From Actinoplanes aureus (GTDB lineage: Bacteria; Actinomycetota; Actinomycetes; Mycobacteriales; Micromonosporaceae), in contig NZ_JADQTO010000001.1 of assembly GCF_015704865.1 (NCBI RefSeq), positions 248,001-312,000 of the forward strand: a stretch of DNA of 64,000 nt, read 5' to 3'. This document shows, piece by piece, positions 1 to 7,944 of the stretch (position 1 is its first letter; each line of letters begins with the position of its first letter). The position numbers and the translations under genes are program-made. The notes beneath the pieces are model-generated. The model did no database searches. It had not been told where the DNA came from and saw nothing but the letters and a program-made list of their open reading frames with translations.

Positions 1-1
1 C

Positions 2-1486
2 ACCGATCTGAACGGCAAGGTCCTCACCGCGAGCCGGGACACCGGTCTCCCACCGGCCGGCGACGCCGCCTGGGCGCCGCTGTTCACGCAGCTCAAGGCG
101 GGCCGGATGGGCTTCTCGGGCGTGATGTCGGTGGACGGTGCCACGTTGGCGGCGGTGGCTGTTCCGGTGATGGTCGGCGACGCGCCGGCCGCGTTCCTGA
201 TCGGCCTGAACGAGGTCGCCACCACGTCGTTGCAGAGCTACTTCGCGCGGCTCGCCGCCGACACGCACCAGACCCTCGTCGTCGACAGCACCGGCACGGT
301 CGGCGCGGCCAGCGTCAAGAACCTGATCGGTACGGACATCGACCCGGCGCTCAAGCCGAGCCTCGGCGGGTCGGGAGTGCGCTTCGTCGAGTACACCGCC
401 GGCGACACGCGCATGATCGCGATCGTCTACGGCGGGCTGCCCAGCGGCTGGTCGTACATGCGGACACAGACCAAGTCCTCGTTCGACGGCGCGGTGCACA
501 GCCGCAGCCAGACCCTCAACCTGACGCTCGGTGCGATGCTGCTGATCGGAGTGGCCGGCATCTCGGTGCTCGGCTACCGGACCCAGGTCCAGCGCCGCCG
601 CGCCGACGAGCGGTTCCAGGCCCTCTTCCAGCACGCCCCCGACCTGGTCTCGGTGCTCGACGGCAAGGGCCGGATCGTCTTCAGCAGCCCGAGTGCGCAC
701 GCCGTGCTGGGCTTCCCGACCGGCACGATGAAGGGGCACACCGTCTTCGAGCTACTGCACCCCGAGGACGAGCCGAAGATGCGGGAGCGCCTCACCGCGC
801 TGCTCTCCGACCCGGACGGGGTGCTGCGGCTCCAGTGCCGGGCCCGGTCGGCCGAGGGTGATTACCGCTGGTTCGACTTCACCGCCTCCAACCAGATGCA
901 CAACCCCTCGCTGGAGGGCGTCGTGATCAACGCCCGGGACATCTCGGAGAACCGGGCGTTCCAGGAGCGGCTGGAGCACGAGGCGCAGCACGACCCGCTC
1001 ACCGGCCTGCCGAACCGGCGGCGGATGCAGGACGCGCTCGGCTCGACGCTGTGCAGCGACTCGGTGGCGGTGCTCTTCGTGGACCTGGACGGGTTCAAAC
1101 CGGTGAACGACGCGCACGGCCACGAGGTCGGCGACGAGCTGCTGCGCCAGGTGGCCGACCGGCTCAGCGCCTGTATCCGCTCCGGCGACGTGCTGTCCCG
1201 GGTCGGTGGCGACGAGTTCGTGCTGCTGATGCCGGGGGTGACCGGGGACGACGCGGAAAGCATGAGCGGGCGGCTGCGGTACGTCCTCGAGCTGCCGTTC
1301 CGGATAGCCGGCCAGGAGATCCGGATCGGCGCCAGCATCGGCGTGCACGTGGCGCCGGTCGCCGAGGATCCGGACACCGCGCTGCGCGCCGCCGACCACG
1401 CCATGTACACGATCAAGCACGCCGGCGGCGGCCGTGGTTCCCGCGACGAAGCGAGTTGGGTAGGCCGGCACCGCGCGGAAGCCTGA
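2..1486 (+). CDS. Membrane PAS-GGDEF diguanylate cyclase, 5' truncated by the window
   Basis: The reading frame is open from base 2, so the N-terminus lies outside the window; 494 codons are visible. The first ~170 visible residues look like an extracytoplasmic sensor domain ending in a hydrophobic segment (LTLGAMLLIGVAGISVLGY). A PAS domain follows (ADERFQALFQHAPDLVSVLD) with its PAC tail. The C-terminal GGDEF domain has the linker HDPLTGLPNRR, the metal motif FVDLDGF and an intact active-site RVGGDEFVLL. It is therefore predicted to make cyclic di-GMP from two GTP at the membrane in response to an extracellular or PAS-bound signal. No EAL domain follows. Ligand unknown. Confidence 0.9.
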   Translation, partial: TDLNGKVLTASRDTGLPPAGDAAWAPLFTQLKAGRMGFSGVMSVDGATLAAVAVPVMVGDAPAAFLIGLNEVATTSLQSYFARLAADTHQTLVVDSTGTVGAASVKNLIGTDIDPALKPSLGGSGVRFVEYTAGDTRMIAIVYGGLPSGWSYMRTQTKSSFDGAVHSRSQTLNLTLGAMLLIGVAGISVLGYRTQVQRRRADERFQALFQHAPDLVSVLDGKGRIVFSSPSAHAVLGFPTGTMKGHTVFELLHPEDEPKMRERLTALLSDPDGVLRLQCRARSAEGDYRWFDFTASNQMHNPSLEGVVINARDISENRAFQERLEHEAQHDPLTGLPNRRRMQDALGSTLCSDSVAVLFVDLDGFKPVNDAHGHEVGDELLRQVADRLSACIRSGDVLSRVGGDEFVLLMPGVTGDDAESMSGRLRYVLELPFRIAGQEIRIGASIGVHVAPVAEDPDTALRAADHAMYTIKHAGGGRGSRDEASWVGRHRAEA

Positions 1487-1492
1487 ACTTAG

Positions 1493-1507
1493 TGCACACT
1501 GGGTGCA
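1493..1507. promoter_or_regulatory. Inverted repeat TGCAC-N5-GTGCA upstream of the acyl-CoA dehydrogenase
   Basis: A short dyad TGCAC (1493-1497) and GTGCA (1503-1507) lies between the cyclase stop and the acyl-CoA dehydrogenase start. TetR-type regulators of actinobacterial fatty-acid genes often bind similar TGCAC-type dyads, so this may be an operator. No regulator gene is adjacent, so the assignment is an inference. Confidence 0.35.
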
Positions 1508-1526
1508 ATGAGTTCGTCTGAGAACG

Positions 1527-3251
1527 GTGGTGACCGCGGTGTCCAAGGTGCTCTCCCGGCGTGATCTCGAGTTCCTGCTCTACGAATGGCTCGATGTCGA
1601 GTCGCTGACCACGCGGGAACGGTTCGCCGACCACTCCCGGGAGACGTTCGACGCCTTCCTGGACGTGTCCCAGCAGATCGCCGAACGGGACTTCGCCCCG
1701 CACAACCGCAAGAACGACCTGAACGAGCCGACCTTCGACGGCGAACGGGTGACGATCATCCCGGAGGTGTCGAAGGCGCTGAAGGCCTTCGCCGAGTCCG
1801 GCCTGATCGCCGCGCCGCTGAGCGCCGAGCACGGCGGGATGCAGCTGCCGGCGGTCGTGGCGCGGGCGTGCTTCCTCTGGTTCCAGGCCGCCAATACGGC
1901 CACCTCGGCGTACGCGATGCTCACCTCGGGCAATTCGCACCTGCTGCTCGCGCACGGCACCAAGGAGCAGATCGAGACGTACGTGTATCCGATGCTCGAG
2001 GGCCGTTTCACCGGAACCATGTGCCTCTCCGAGCCGCAGGCCGGGTCCGCGCTGAGCGACGTGCTCACCAAGGCGACGCCCGCGGGCGACGGCACCTACC
2101 GGGTGACCGGCAGCAAGATGTGGATCTCCGGCGGCGACCACGAGCTGAGCGAGAACATCATTCACCTGGTGCTGGCCCGGGTCGCCGGAGCGCCGGCCGG
2201 GGTCAAGGGCCTGTCGCTGTTCATCGTTCCGAAGAAGGACGTGAAAACCGGGGAGCGCAACGGCGTCACGCTGGCCGGGCTCAACCACAAGATGGGCTAC
2301 CGGGGTACGACGAACACGGTTCTCGCCTTCGACGACGCCACCGGTTACCTGGTGGGGGAGGAGGGGCGCGGTCTCGCGTACATGTTCCTGATGATGAACG
2401 AGGCCCGGATCGGCGTCGGTGCCGGCGCGGTCGCCCTCGGCTACACCGGTTACCTGCACGCCCTGGCCTATGCCCGGGAACGCGAGCAGGGCCGCCCGCT
2501 CGACGACAAGAACCCCACGGCTCCGCCGGTCGCCATCGTGAAACACCCCGACGTACGCCGGATGCTGCTCGCCTCCAAGTCCTACGTCGAGGGCGGGCTC
2601 GCCCTGATCCTCTACGCGGCGAAGCTGCTCGACGAGCGGTCCGAGGAGAACGACCTGCTCCTGGACGTGCTCACCCCGATCGTCAAGGCCTGGCCGTCGC
2701 AGTGGTGCCGGCTCGCCGACGACCACGCCATCCAGGTACACGGCGGGTACGGCTACACCCGCGAGTACCCGGTCGAGCAGTTCTACCGGGACAACCGGCT
2801 CAACTCGATCCACGAGGGCACCGACGGCATCCAGGCCCTCGACCTGCTCGGCCGCAAGGTCACCATGAAGGGCGGCGCCGGCCTGGCGCTGCTGCTCGAC
2901 CGGATCCGGGCCACCGCCTCGTCGGTCAAGGGTGACCTCGGCGAGCCGGTGCTGGCCGCCTGCGACCGGCTGGCCGCAACCACCGCGAAGCTCTGGGCGA
3001 AGGGCGACCCCTCGTCCGCCCTGGTGAACGCGACGGCCTACCTCGACGCCGCCGGCCACCTGGTGATCGCCTGGCTCTGGCTGGAGCAGCACCTCGCGGC
3101 CGGTGACAAGGAGGGCGACTTCTACGACGGCAAACGGCTCGCCGCGCGCTATTTCGTCACCCACGAACTGCCGCGGATCGGCCCGATGCTGGACCTTCTG
3201 GACTCCGGTGACACCCTGCTTCGGGACATGGACGACGCCTGGCTGGGATAG
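1527..3251 (+). CDS. Acyl-CoA dehydrogenase, FadE5-like with C-terminal extension
   Basis: A 574-residue flavoprotein predicted to oxidise an acyl-CoA to trans-2-enoyl-CoA in beta-oxidation. The core motifs of the superfamily are readable: MCLSEPQAGSALSD and KMWISGGDHEL in the middle domain, and QVHGGYGYTREYPVEQFYRD followed by IHEGTDGIQALDLLGRK in the C-terminal helical domain. An extra ~120-residue C-terminal helical region matches the longer FadE5-type subgroup (about 590-610 residues) rather than the 380-residue short-chain enzymes. The start is taken at GTG 1527; an in-frame GTG lies directly after it at 1530 and another at 1542, so the N-terminus is uncertain by a few residues. It stands 11 bp upstream of the LigD-like gene and may be cotranscribed, but no functional link is obvious. 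Confidence 0.92.
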   Translation: MVTAVSKVLSRRDLEFLLYEWLDVESLTTRERFADHSRETFDAFLDVSQQIAERDFAPHNRKNDLNEPTFDGERVTIIPEVSKALKAFAESGLIAAPLSAEHGGMQLPAVVARACFLWFQAANTATSAYAMLTSGNSHLLLAHGTKEQIETYVYPMLEGRFTGTMCLSEPQAGSALSDVLTKATPAGDGTYRVTGSKMWISGGDHELSENIIHLVLARVAGAPAGVKGLSLFIVPKKDVKTGERNGVTLAGLNHKMGYRGTTNTVLAFDDATGYLVGEEGRGLAYMFLMMNEARIGVGAGAVALGYTGYLHALAYAREREQGRPLDDKNPTAPPVAIVKHPDVRRMLLASKSYVEGGLALILYAAKLLDERSEENDLLLDVLTPIVKAWPSQWCRLADDHAIQVHGGYGYTREYPVEQFYRDNRLNSIHEGTDGIQALDLLGRKVTMKGGAGLALLLDRIRATASSVKGDLGEPVLAACDRLAATTAKLWAKGDPSSALVNATAYLDAAGHLVIAWLWLEQHLAAGDKEGDFYDGKRLAARYFVTHELPRIGPMLDLLDSGDTLLRDMDDAWLG

Positions 3252-3261
3252 CTTTACGACC

Positions 3262-4209
3262 ATGGCCGGTAAAGCCACTGTCATCGAGGTCGGCGACTAC
3301 GACGTCCGGGTCTCCAACCCGGACCGGATCTACTTCCCGGAGCTCGGCGCCACCAAGCTCGACCTGGTCGAGTATTACCTGGCGGTGGGCGACGGGATCG
3401 TCCGGGCGCTGCGCGAGCGCCCCTGCATGCTGCACCGCTTCCCGGACGGCCTGGCCGGGGAGAAGGTGCATCAGAAGCGGGTGCCGAACGGCGCGCCGCC
3501 CTGGCTGGAGACGGTCCGGGTGAAGTTCCCGCGCTACAACCGGCACGCCGACGAGCTGTGCGTCACCAAGCTCGCCGACGTGATCTGGGCGGTGCAGATG
3601 TCCACCGTGGAGTTCCACCCGTGGAACTCGCGGCGGGCCGACACCGAGAAACCGGACGAGTGGCGGATCGACCTGGACCCGATGCCGGACTGCCCGTTCG
3701 GCACCGTCCGCAAGGTCGCCGGCGTGGCACACGAGGTCCTCGACGAGCTGGGCATCACCGGTTTTCCGAAGACCTCCGGTGGCAAGGGTCTGCACGTCTA
3801 CGTGCGCATCGAGCCACGATGGGGCTTCTCCGACGTGCGCCGGGCCGCGCTCGCCTTCGCCCGTGAGGTGGAGCGGCGCGCCCCGGACGACGTCACCACC
3901 ACCTGGTGGCGCAAGGACCGGGACCCGGGGTCGCTGTTCATCGACTACAACCAGAACGCGCGCGACCACACCATCGCCAGCGCCTATTCGGTACGCGGAG
4001 TGCCCACCGCGACCGTCTCCACCCCGGTGAACTGGGACGAGATCCCGGACGTCGACCCGTTGGACTTCACTATCCGTACCGTGCCGGCTCGTTTCGCCGA
4101 GCTCGGCGACCTGCATGCCGCGATCGATGATCGCGCCTTCTCCCTGGACACCCTGCTGGAATGGGCCGACCGCGACGAGAAGGCCGGACTGGCCGCGCCG
4201 GAGGAGTGA
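3262..4209 (+). CDS. LigD-type non-homologous end-joining polymerase (primase-polymerase)
   Basis: A 315-residue stand-alone polymerase of the LigD-POL archaeo-eukaryotic primase family. These enzymes add nucleotides, often ribonucleotides, at DNA ends during Ku-dependent end joining. The metal-binding acidic residues are visible as D137 and D139 in RIDLDP, with a third at D228 in LFIDYNQN. The conserved TSGGKGLHVYV strand and the QNARDHTIASAYSVR stretch are intact. There is no ligase or 3'-phosphoesterase domain, and no ku or ligD gene lies nearby, so it acts in trans with partners encoded elsewhere. The start is ATG 3262; the frame is open further upstream, but that part overlaps the dehydrogenase and does not resemble the family. 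Confidence 0.93.
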   Translation: MAGKATVIEVGDYDVRVSNPDRIYFPELGATKLDLVEYYLAVGDGIVRALRERPCMLHRFPDGLAGEKVHQKRVPNGAPPWLETVRVKFPRYNRHADELCVTKLADVIWAVQMSTVEFHPWNSRRADTEKPDEWRIDLDPMPDCPFGTVRKVAGVAHEVLDELGITGFPKTSGGKGLHVYVRIEPRWGFSDVRRAALAFAREVERRAPDDVTTTWWRKDRDPGSLFIDYNQNARDHTIASAYSVRGVPTATVSTPVNWDEIPDVDPLDFTIRTVPARFAELGDLHAAIDDRAFSLDTLLEWADRDEKAGLAAPEE

Positions 4210-4244
4210 GTTTATCGAGATCCGTGGATGGGTAGTGCGGCGCA

Positions 4245-5642
4245 ATGGCCCTGCTCTCCGCCTTGGATCGCGCTCACTCCGTCGCGCCGCCCGGGTACAG
4301 CCGCTGGCTCATTCCGCCCGCCGCGCTCTCCGTGCACCTGTGCATCGGCCAGGCGTACGCCACAAGCGTCTACAAGAACTCCCTGGTCCAGCACTTCGAC
4401 ACCAGCCAGACGGCGATCGGGATCGTCTTCAGCATCGCGATCGTCATGCTCGGCCTCTCCGCCGCGGTCGGCGGCACCTGGGTGGAGGCGAGCGGGCCAC
4501 GCAAGGCGATGTTCGTGTCGGCCTCCTTCTGGGCATCCGGCTTCCTGGTCGGCGCGCTCGGCATCGCCACGAGCCAGCTCTGGCTGCTCTACCTCGGCTA
4601 CGGCGTGCTCGGCGGTATCGGGCTCGGCATCGGCTACATCTCGCCGGTCTCCACCCTGATCAAGTGGTTCCCGGACCGGCCGGGACTGGCCACCGGCCTG
4701 GCGATCATGGGGTTCGGCGGCGGCGCGCTGATCGCCGGGCCGCTGTCCCGGCAGCTCATGTCGCTCTACGACAGCGACTACGACCCGAACGTCGCCACCT
4801 CGGTCGCCGACGGCACCGCGCTGACCTGGCTCTTCGTCACCCTCGGCATCGGCTACTTCGTGATCATGATGTTCGGGGTGTTCAACATCCGGGTGCCGCG
4901 CGAGGGCTGGCAGCCGGAGGGTTGGGACCCGGCCTCGGTACGCCAGAAGCCGCTGGTCACCACCGCCCAGGTGTCCGCGGCGAACGCCATCCGGACCCGC
5001 GCGTTCTGGCTGCTCTGGATCGTGCTGTTCTGCAACGTCACGGCCGGTATCGGCATCCTGGAACAGGCCAGCCCGATGATCCAGGACTTCTTCCGGGAGA
5101 ACGGCGAGTCGTCGGTCGCGGTCTCCGCGGCGGCCGGCTTCGTCGGCGTGCTCTCGCTGTTCAACATGGCCGGCCGGTTCATCTGGTCCTCGACCTCCGA
5201 CCTGATCGGCCGCAAACCGATCTACATGATCTACCTCGGCGGCGGCATGGTCCTCTACGTCCTGCTGGCCCTGATCGGCCCAGCCGCGACCGCGCTGTTC
5301 GTGCTGCTGGCCGGCGTGATCCTGTCCTTCTACGGCGGCGGGTTCGCGACGATACCGGCCTACCTGCGTGACCTGTTCGGCACATACCAGGTGGGCGCCA
5401 TCCACGGCCGCCTGCTGACCGCCTGGTCCGCCGCCGGAGTGGCCGGCCCGCTGATCATCAACCGGTTTCTGGACGCGCAGGGCAAGCCCGGCACGCTGAC
5501 CGCAGACGCCTACCGGCCGGCGCTGTTCACCATGGTCGCCCTGCTGGCCGTCGGCTTCATCGCCAACCTGCTGGTGCGGCCGGTGCCCGAGCGCTTCCAC
5601 GAGCCCGCGACGAGAGAGAAAGAAGAGGAGGTGGCAGCGTGA
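4245..5642 (+). CDS. OFA-family MFS transporter (oxalate/formate antiporter-like)
   Basis: A 465-residue 12-helix major facilitator predicted to move a small monocarboxylate or dicarboxylate across the cytoplasmic membrane. The N-terminus carries OFA-type features: LSVHLCIGQAYATSVYKN in the first helix, then VGGTWVEASGPRKAMFV as loop 2-3 and a glycine-rich GYGVLGGIGLGIGYISPV helix. The second half has FIWSSTSDLIGRK, the equivalent 8-9 loop motif. The substrate cannot be told from sequence; oxalate, formate, lactate and pyruvate are all handled by relatives. The C-terminus encodes a perfect Shine-Dalgarno (GAGGAGGTG, 5625-5633) for the following tiny gene, with a four-base overlap. Confidence 0.9.
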   Translation: MALLSALDRAHSVAPPGYSRWLIPPAALSVHLCIGQAYATSVYKNSLVQHFDTSQTAIGIVFSIAIVMLGLSAAVGGTWVEASGPRKAMFVSASFWASGFLVGALGIATSQLWLLYLGYGVLGGIGLGIGYISPVSTLIKWFPDRPGLATGLAIMGFGGGALIAGPLSRQLMSLYDSDYDPNVATSVADGTALTWLFVTLGIGYFVIMMFGVFNIRVPREGWQPEGWDPASVRQKPLVTTAQVSAANAIRTRAFWLLWIVLFCNVTAGIGILEQASPMIQDFFRENGESSVAVSAAAGFVGVLSLFNMAGRFIWSSTSDLIGRKPIYMIYLGGGMVLYVLLALIGPAATALFVLLAGVILSFYGGGFATIPAYLRDLFGTYQVGAIHGRLLTAWSAAGVAGPLIINRFLDAQGKPGTLTADAYRPALFTMVALLAVGFIANLLVRPVPERFHEPATREKEEEVAA

Positions 5643-5731
5643 GACTGTTCCTCTCCTGGGCGCTGGTGACGGTGCTTCTGGGTTACGGAGTCATCCAGAC
5701 CGCGATCACTGCCGCGAAACTCTTCCAGTAG
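5639..5731 (+). CDS. MFS transporter small subunit (30-residue membrane peptide)
   Basis: A 30-codon reading frame starting at GTG 5639 overlaps the OFA transporter stop as GTGA and ends at TAG 5729-5731. It is preceded by a strong ribosome site, GAGGAGG, inside the transporter gene. The peptide is almost entirely one hydrophobic helix (LFLSWALVTVLLGYGVIQT). Tiny one-helix proteins directly downstream of OFA transporters are a recurring actinobacterial arrangement and are annotated as an MFS small subunit. The overlap and ribosome site make translation very likely; its role in stability or activity of the transporter is an inference. Confidence 0.8.
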   Translation: MRLFLSWALVTVLLGYGVIQTAITAAKLFQ

Positions 5732-5760
5732 CGCAGGAGCGCCGCCGATCATGCTGTCGG

Positions 5761-6569
5761 TCAGGCTCGAGTCGCCCGCGGAACGGAGATCGGTCTGTAC
5801 TCCGCCGTGGCGAGCAGCTGATATTCCGACAATCGTTGTGCCGCGAGCTGAATGTGCCGGTCGGTGAACAACCGGGCTTTACGCAAGCTCCACTGAGCGA
5901 CCCGCTCGGTGAGCTCGGTGAGATCGGCGGTCGGCGGCGACTGGACGGAGGCCCAGTGCACCGTCGCGAGAAGCTCCAGACTGTACGGCGTCTCAAAACC
6001 TTCAATCAGGTCGAGGACGGCCTCAAGTTGTGCCTGATGGTCAGAATGTCGCTCGATCAGCTTGGCGATGGCTTCGCGTGTGCCGGACGTCGGTGTGATC
6101 GGGGCGAGTTCGGTAACCCTCGATGAGCGGTCTCCCAGCCCGGTCAAGTAGTGGCCACTGATTTGATGTCGAACGTCCGGACTGCTCTCACCAGATCGTC
6201 GAGCCCGGAGCGGATGTCCTCGAGGCGCGAGTCGTTGCGCCAATGGTTCTTGGTGGGGAAATTGACGATATAGCGCCGCGGGCCGATGATGCCGCGATCG
6301 AACGCGAAGACGCGGCCCAACTCAATCTCGCCGCGCGAGCACGCGTCATGGTAAACGCCGAAGTTGTCCGGGTATGCGCGCTTGAACTGCAGCGCGATGC
6401 CCTTACCCATGACTCCTACGGTGTTGACCGTGTTGACCAGGGCGTCGACATCGGCCATGAGCAGGTTTCCTCGTCCCTCTCGGCGAGATTGTCGATATGT
6501 GTGAAGTGGGCGATCCGGCGTCTTCGCACTGGCATGGCCATTGCTTGCGGCATTCGGAGTGACCCCCAC
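5761..6569 (-). pseudogene. Broken DarG-like macrodomain antitoxin (internal deletion and frame change)
   Basis: Two adjoining minus-strand frames carry the two ends of a DarG-type ADP-ribosyl-DNA hydrolase, the antitoxin of DarT-DarG. The upstream piece (6569 to 6144) holds the start of a macrodomain: GNLLMADVDALVNTVNTVGV, then MGKGIALQFKRAYPDNF and RRYIVNFPTKNHWR. It breaks off at DIKSVA, where the glycine-rich second half should follow. The other piece (about 6158 to 5761, different frame) resumes in the C-terminal part: YLTGLGDR, then LIEGFETPYSLELLATVHW and RKARLFTDRHI. Probably more than 100 codons are missing at the junction near 6150-6160, including part of the ADP-ribose pocket, so the protein cannot be functional as written. 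No darT-like toxin gene remains on the upstream side, which is immediately occupied by a LacI gene. Confidence 0.8.
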
Positions 6570-6628
6570 CCGTGCACTTACCGGAAGAAGTCACTATAAC
6601 GTCCTAAGTCCTTTGTGGAATGCAGTGC

Positions 6629-7669
6629 TCAGGCTGACGGCGGGCGCGCGCTTCGGCCGACGGTGCTTTCTCGCACTATCAGTTTGTGCGGGGCGCGCAG
6701 TTCCAGGCCGGGTGGTGGCGTCGCGCTGCTGATTCGCAGCAGCAGGCGCTCGACCGCGGTCGCGGCGATCATCTCCTTGTCGGGGGAGATCGTCGTGACC
6801 GTTGGGTTGGAGAACCGCCCGTCCTCGATGTCGTCGTAGCCGATCACCGCGATGTCCTCGGGCACCCGCAGGCCGCGGGAGACGATGGCCCGGATGGCAC
6901 CGAGCGCGACCAGGTCGCTGTAGCAGAAGACCGCGTCCGGGGGCTCCTCCAGCTCCAGCAGATGTGCCATCGCGTGAGCGCCGTCGGGGCGGTTGAACCG
7001 CGGCGTACCGATGATCAGGTCTTCGCGCACCGGCAGGCCGCGCGCCTGGTGCGCCTCGCGGAAGCCGCGCGTGCGCCGTTGCGCCGCCTCGCCGGTGGCG
7101 TACGGCTGGTCGCCGATCGCGGCCACCCGGTTCCGGCCGAGGTCCAGCAGGTGCTCGGTGGCCTGCCGGGAGGCGGCCACGTCGTCGATGCCGACGTGGT
7201 CGAAGGTGCCGTCGCTGGTCCGCTCGCCGAGTATCACCAGCGGCAGTGCCGGGTCGCGGTCGGCGAGGGCCTGCTGGTCGAGGCCGAGCGGGCTGAAGAT
7301 GACGCCGTCGAAGAGCAGCCGGCGCGAGCCGTGGGCGATGAAGCCGCGCTCGTGCTCCGGGTCGCCGTCGGTCTGGTCGATCAGAACGTTATAACCGCTG
7401 ACCTTGGCCGCGCGGATCACGCTCTGCAACAGCTCGGAGAAGTACGGGGTGTCCAGGTACGGCACCACGAGCGCGATCTGGCCGGACCGTCCCTGTGCCA
7501 GGTTCCGGGCCAGCACGTTGGGGCGGTAGCCCAGTTCCTTGACCGCCCGCTCGACCCGGACGCGGGTCCGTTCGGTGACGTTCGCGTAGCCGTTCACCAC
7601 GTTGGAGACGGTCCGGCTGGAGACTCCGGCCAGCTCCGCCACGTCACGCAGAGTGACTTCCCGACGCAA
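6629..7669 (-). CDS. LacI-family repressor of the arabinoside locus
   Basis: A 346-residue repressor. The N-terminal helix-turn-helix (VTLRDVAELAGVSSRTVSNV) is followed by the hinge helix region (YRPNVLARNLAQGRSG) and a periplasmic-binding-like sugar sensor (IALVVPYLDTPYFSELLQSV to IAVIGYDDIEDGRFSNPTVT). The start is TTG 7669: it sits after an AAGGGGGG ribosome site, and the HTH begins five residues later. The frame is open upstream, but that extension is unlike the family. It is divergent from the sugar ABC operon, with a perfect 16-bp palindrome between them, so it most likely represses that operon until an arabinose-containing oligosaccharide binds. The exact inducer is an inference. Confidence 0.9.
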   Translation of the reverse strand: MRREVTLRDVAELAGVSSRTVSNVVNGYANVTERTRVRVERAVKELGYRPNVLARNLAQGRSGQIALVVPYLDTPYFSELLQSVIRAAKVSGYNVLIDQTDGDPEHERGFIAHGSRRLLFDGVIFSPLGLDQQALADRDPALPLVILGERTSDGTFDHVGIDDVAASRQATEHLLDLGRNRVAAIGDQPYATGEAAQRRTRGFREAHQARGLPVREDLIIGTPRFNRPDGAHAMAHLLELEEPPDAVFCYSDLVALGAIRAIVSRGLRVPEDIAVIGYDDIEDGRFSNPTVTTISPDKEMIAATAVERLLLRISSATPPPGLELRAPHKLIVRESTVGRSARPPSA

Positions 7670-7754
7670 TGTGCCCCCCTTTGCGGCTTCCCGCGAGCGC
7701 CAAGTTTCCGGCAGGTTACCCCTTGCCGTCGATTGGACGGTTGTGCATGCTGTC

Positions 7755-7770
7755 TTTGCAGCGCTGCAAA
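7755..7770. promoter_or_regulatory. Perfect 16-bp palindrome, probable LacI-family operator
   Basis: TTTGCAGCGCTGCAAA is a perfect palindrome in the 275-bp divergent region between the LacI gene and the sugar-binding lipoprotein. Its size and symmetry fit LacI-family operators. It is the clearest dyad in this interval, so it is the best candidate site for the adjacent repressor. Confidence 0.7.
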
Positions 7771-7944
7771 ATCGTAGCAACACCCACGGCCGAGCGACAT
7801 AGGCGCAGGTGGGAATGGGTTTGCGGCGTGGCCAAGACAAGCGTGGCCAAGACAGTGGCCGGCCCTCGGTGTGCCAGCACCGGGAGCCGGCTCTTACCCG
7901 ACACGTCAACCGGATACTCGATTGCTCAACCCTGTGAGGACCCA

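Noticed and set aside
1413..3284. A long minus-strand open frame across the acyl-CoA dehydrogenase
   Set aside because: It is the antisense shadow of a well-recognised gene; high GC keeps antisense frames open. The product is low-complexity and matches no family. The same applies to other long opposite-frame products, for example at 22819-24500 and 51331-53631.
6570..6628. Possible darT remnant upstream of the broken darG
   Set aside because: Only about 60 bases remain before the LacI gene and nothing resembling DarT is readable.
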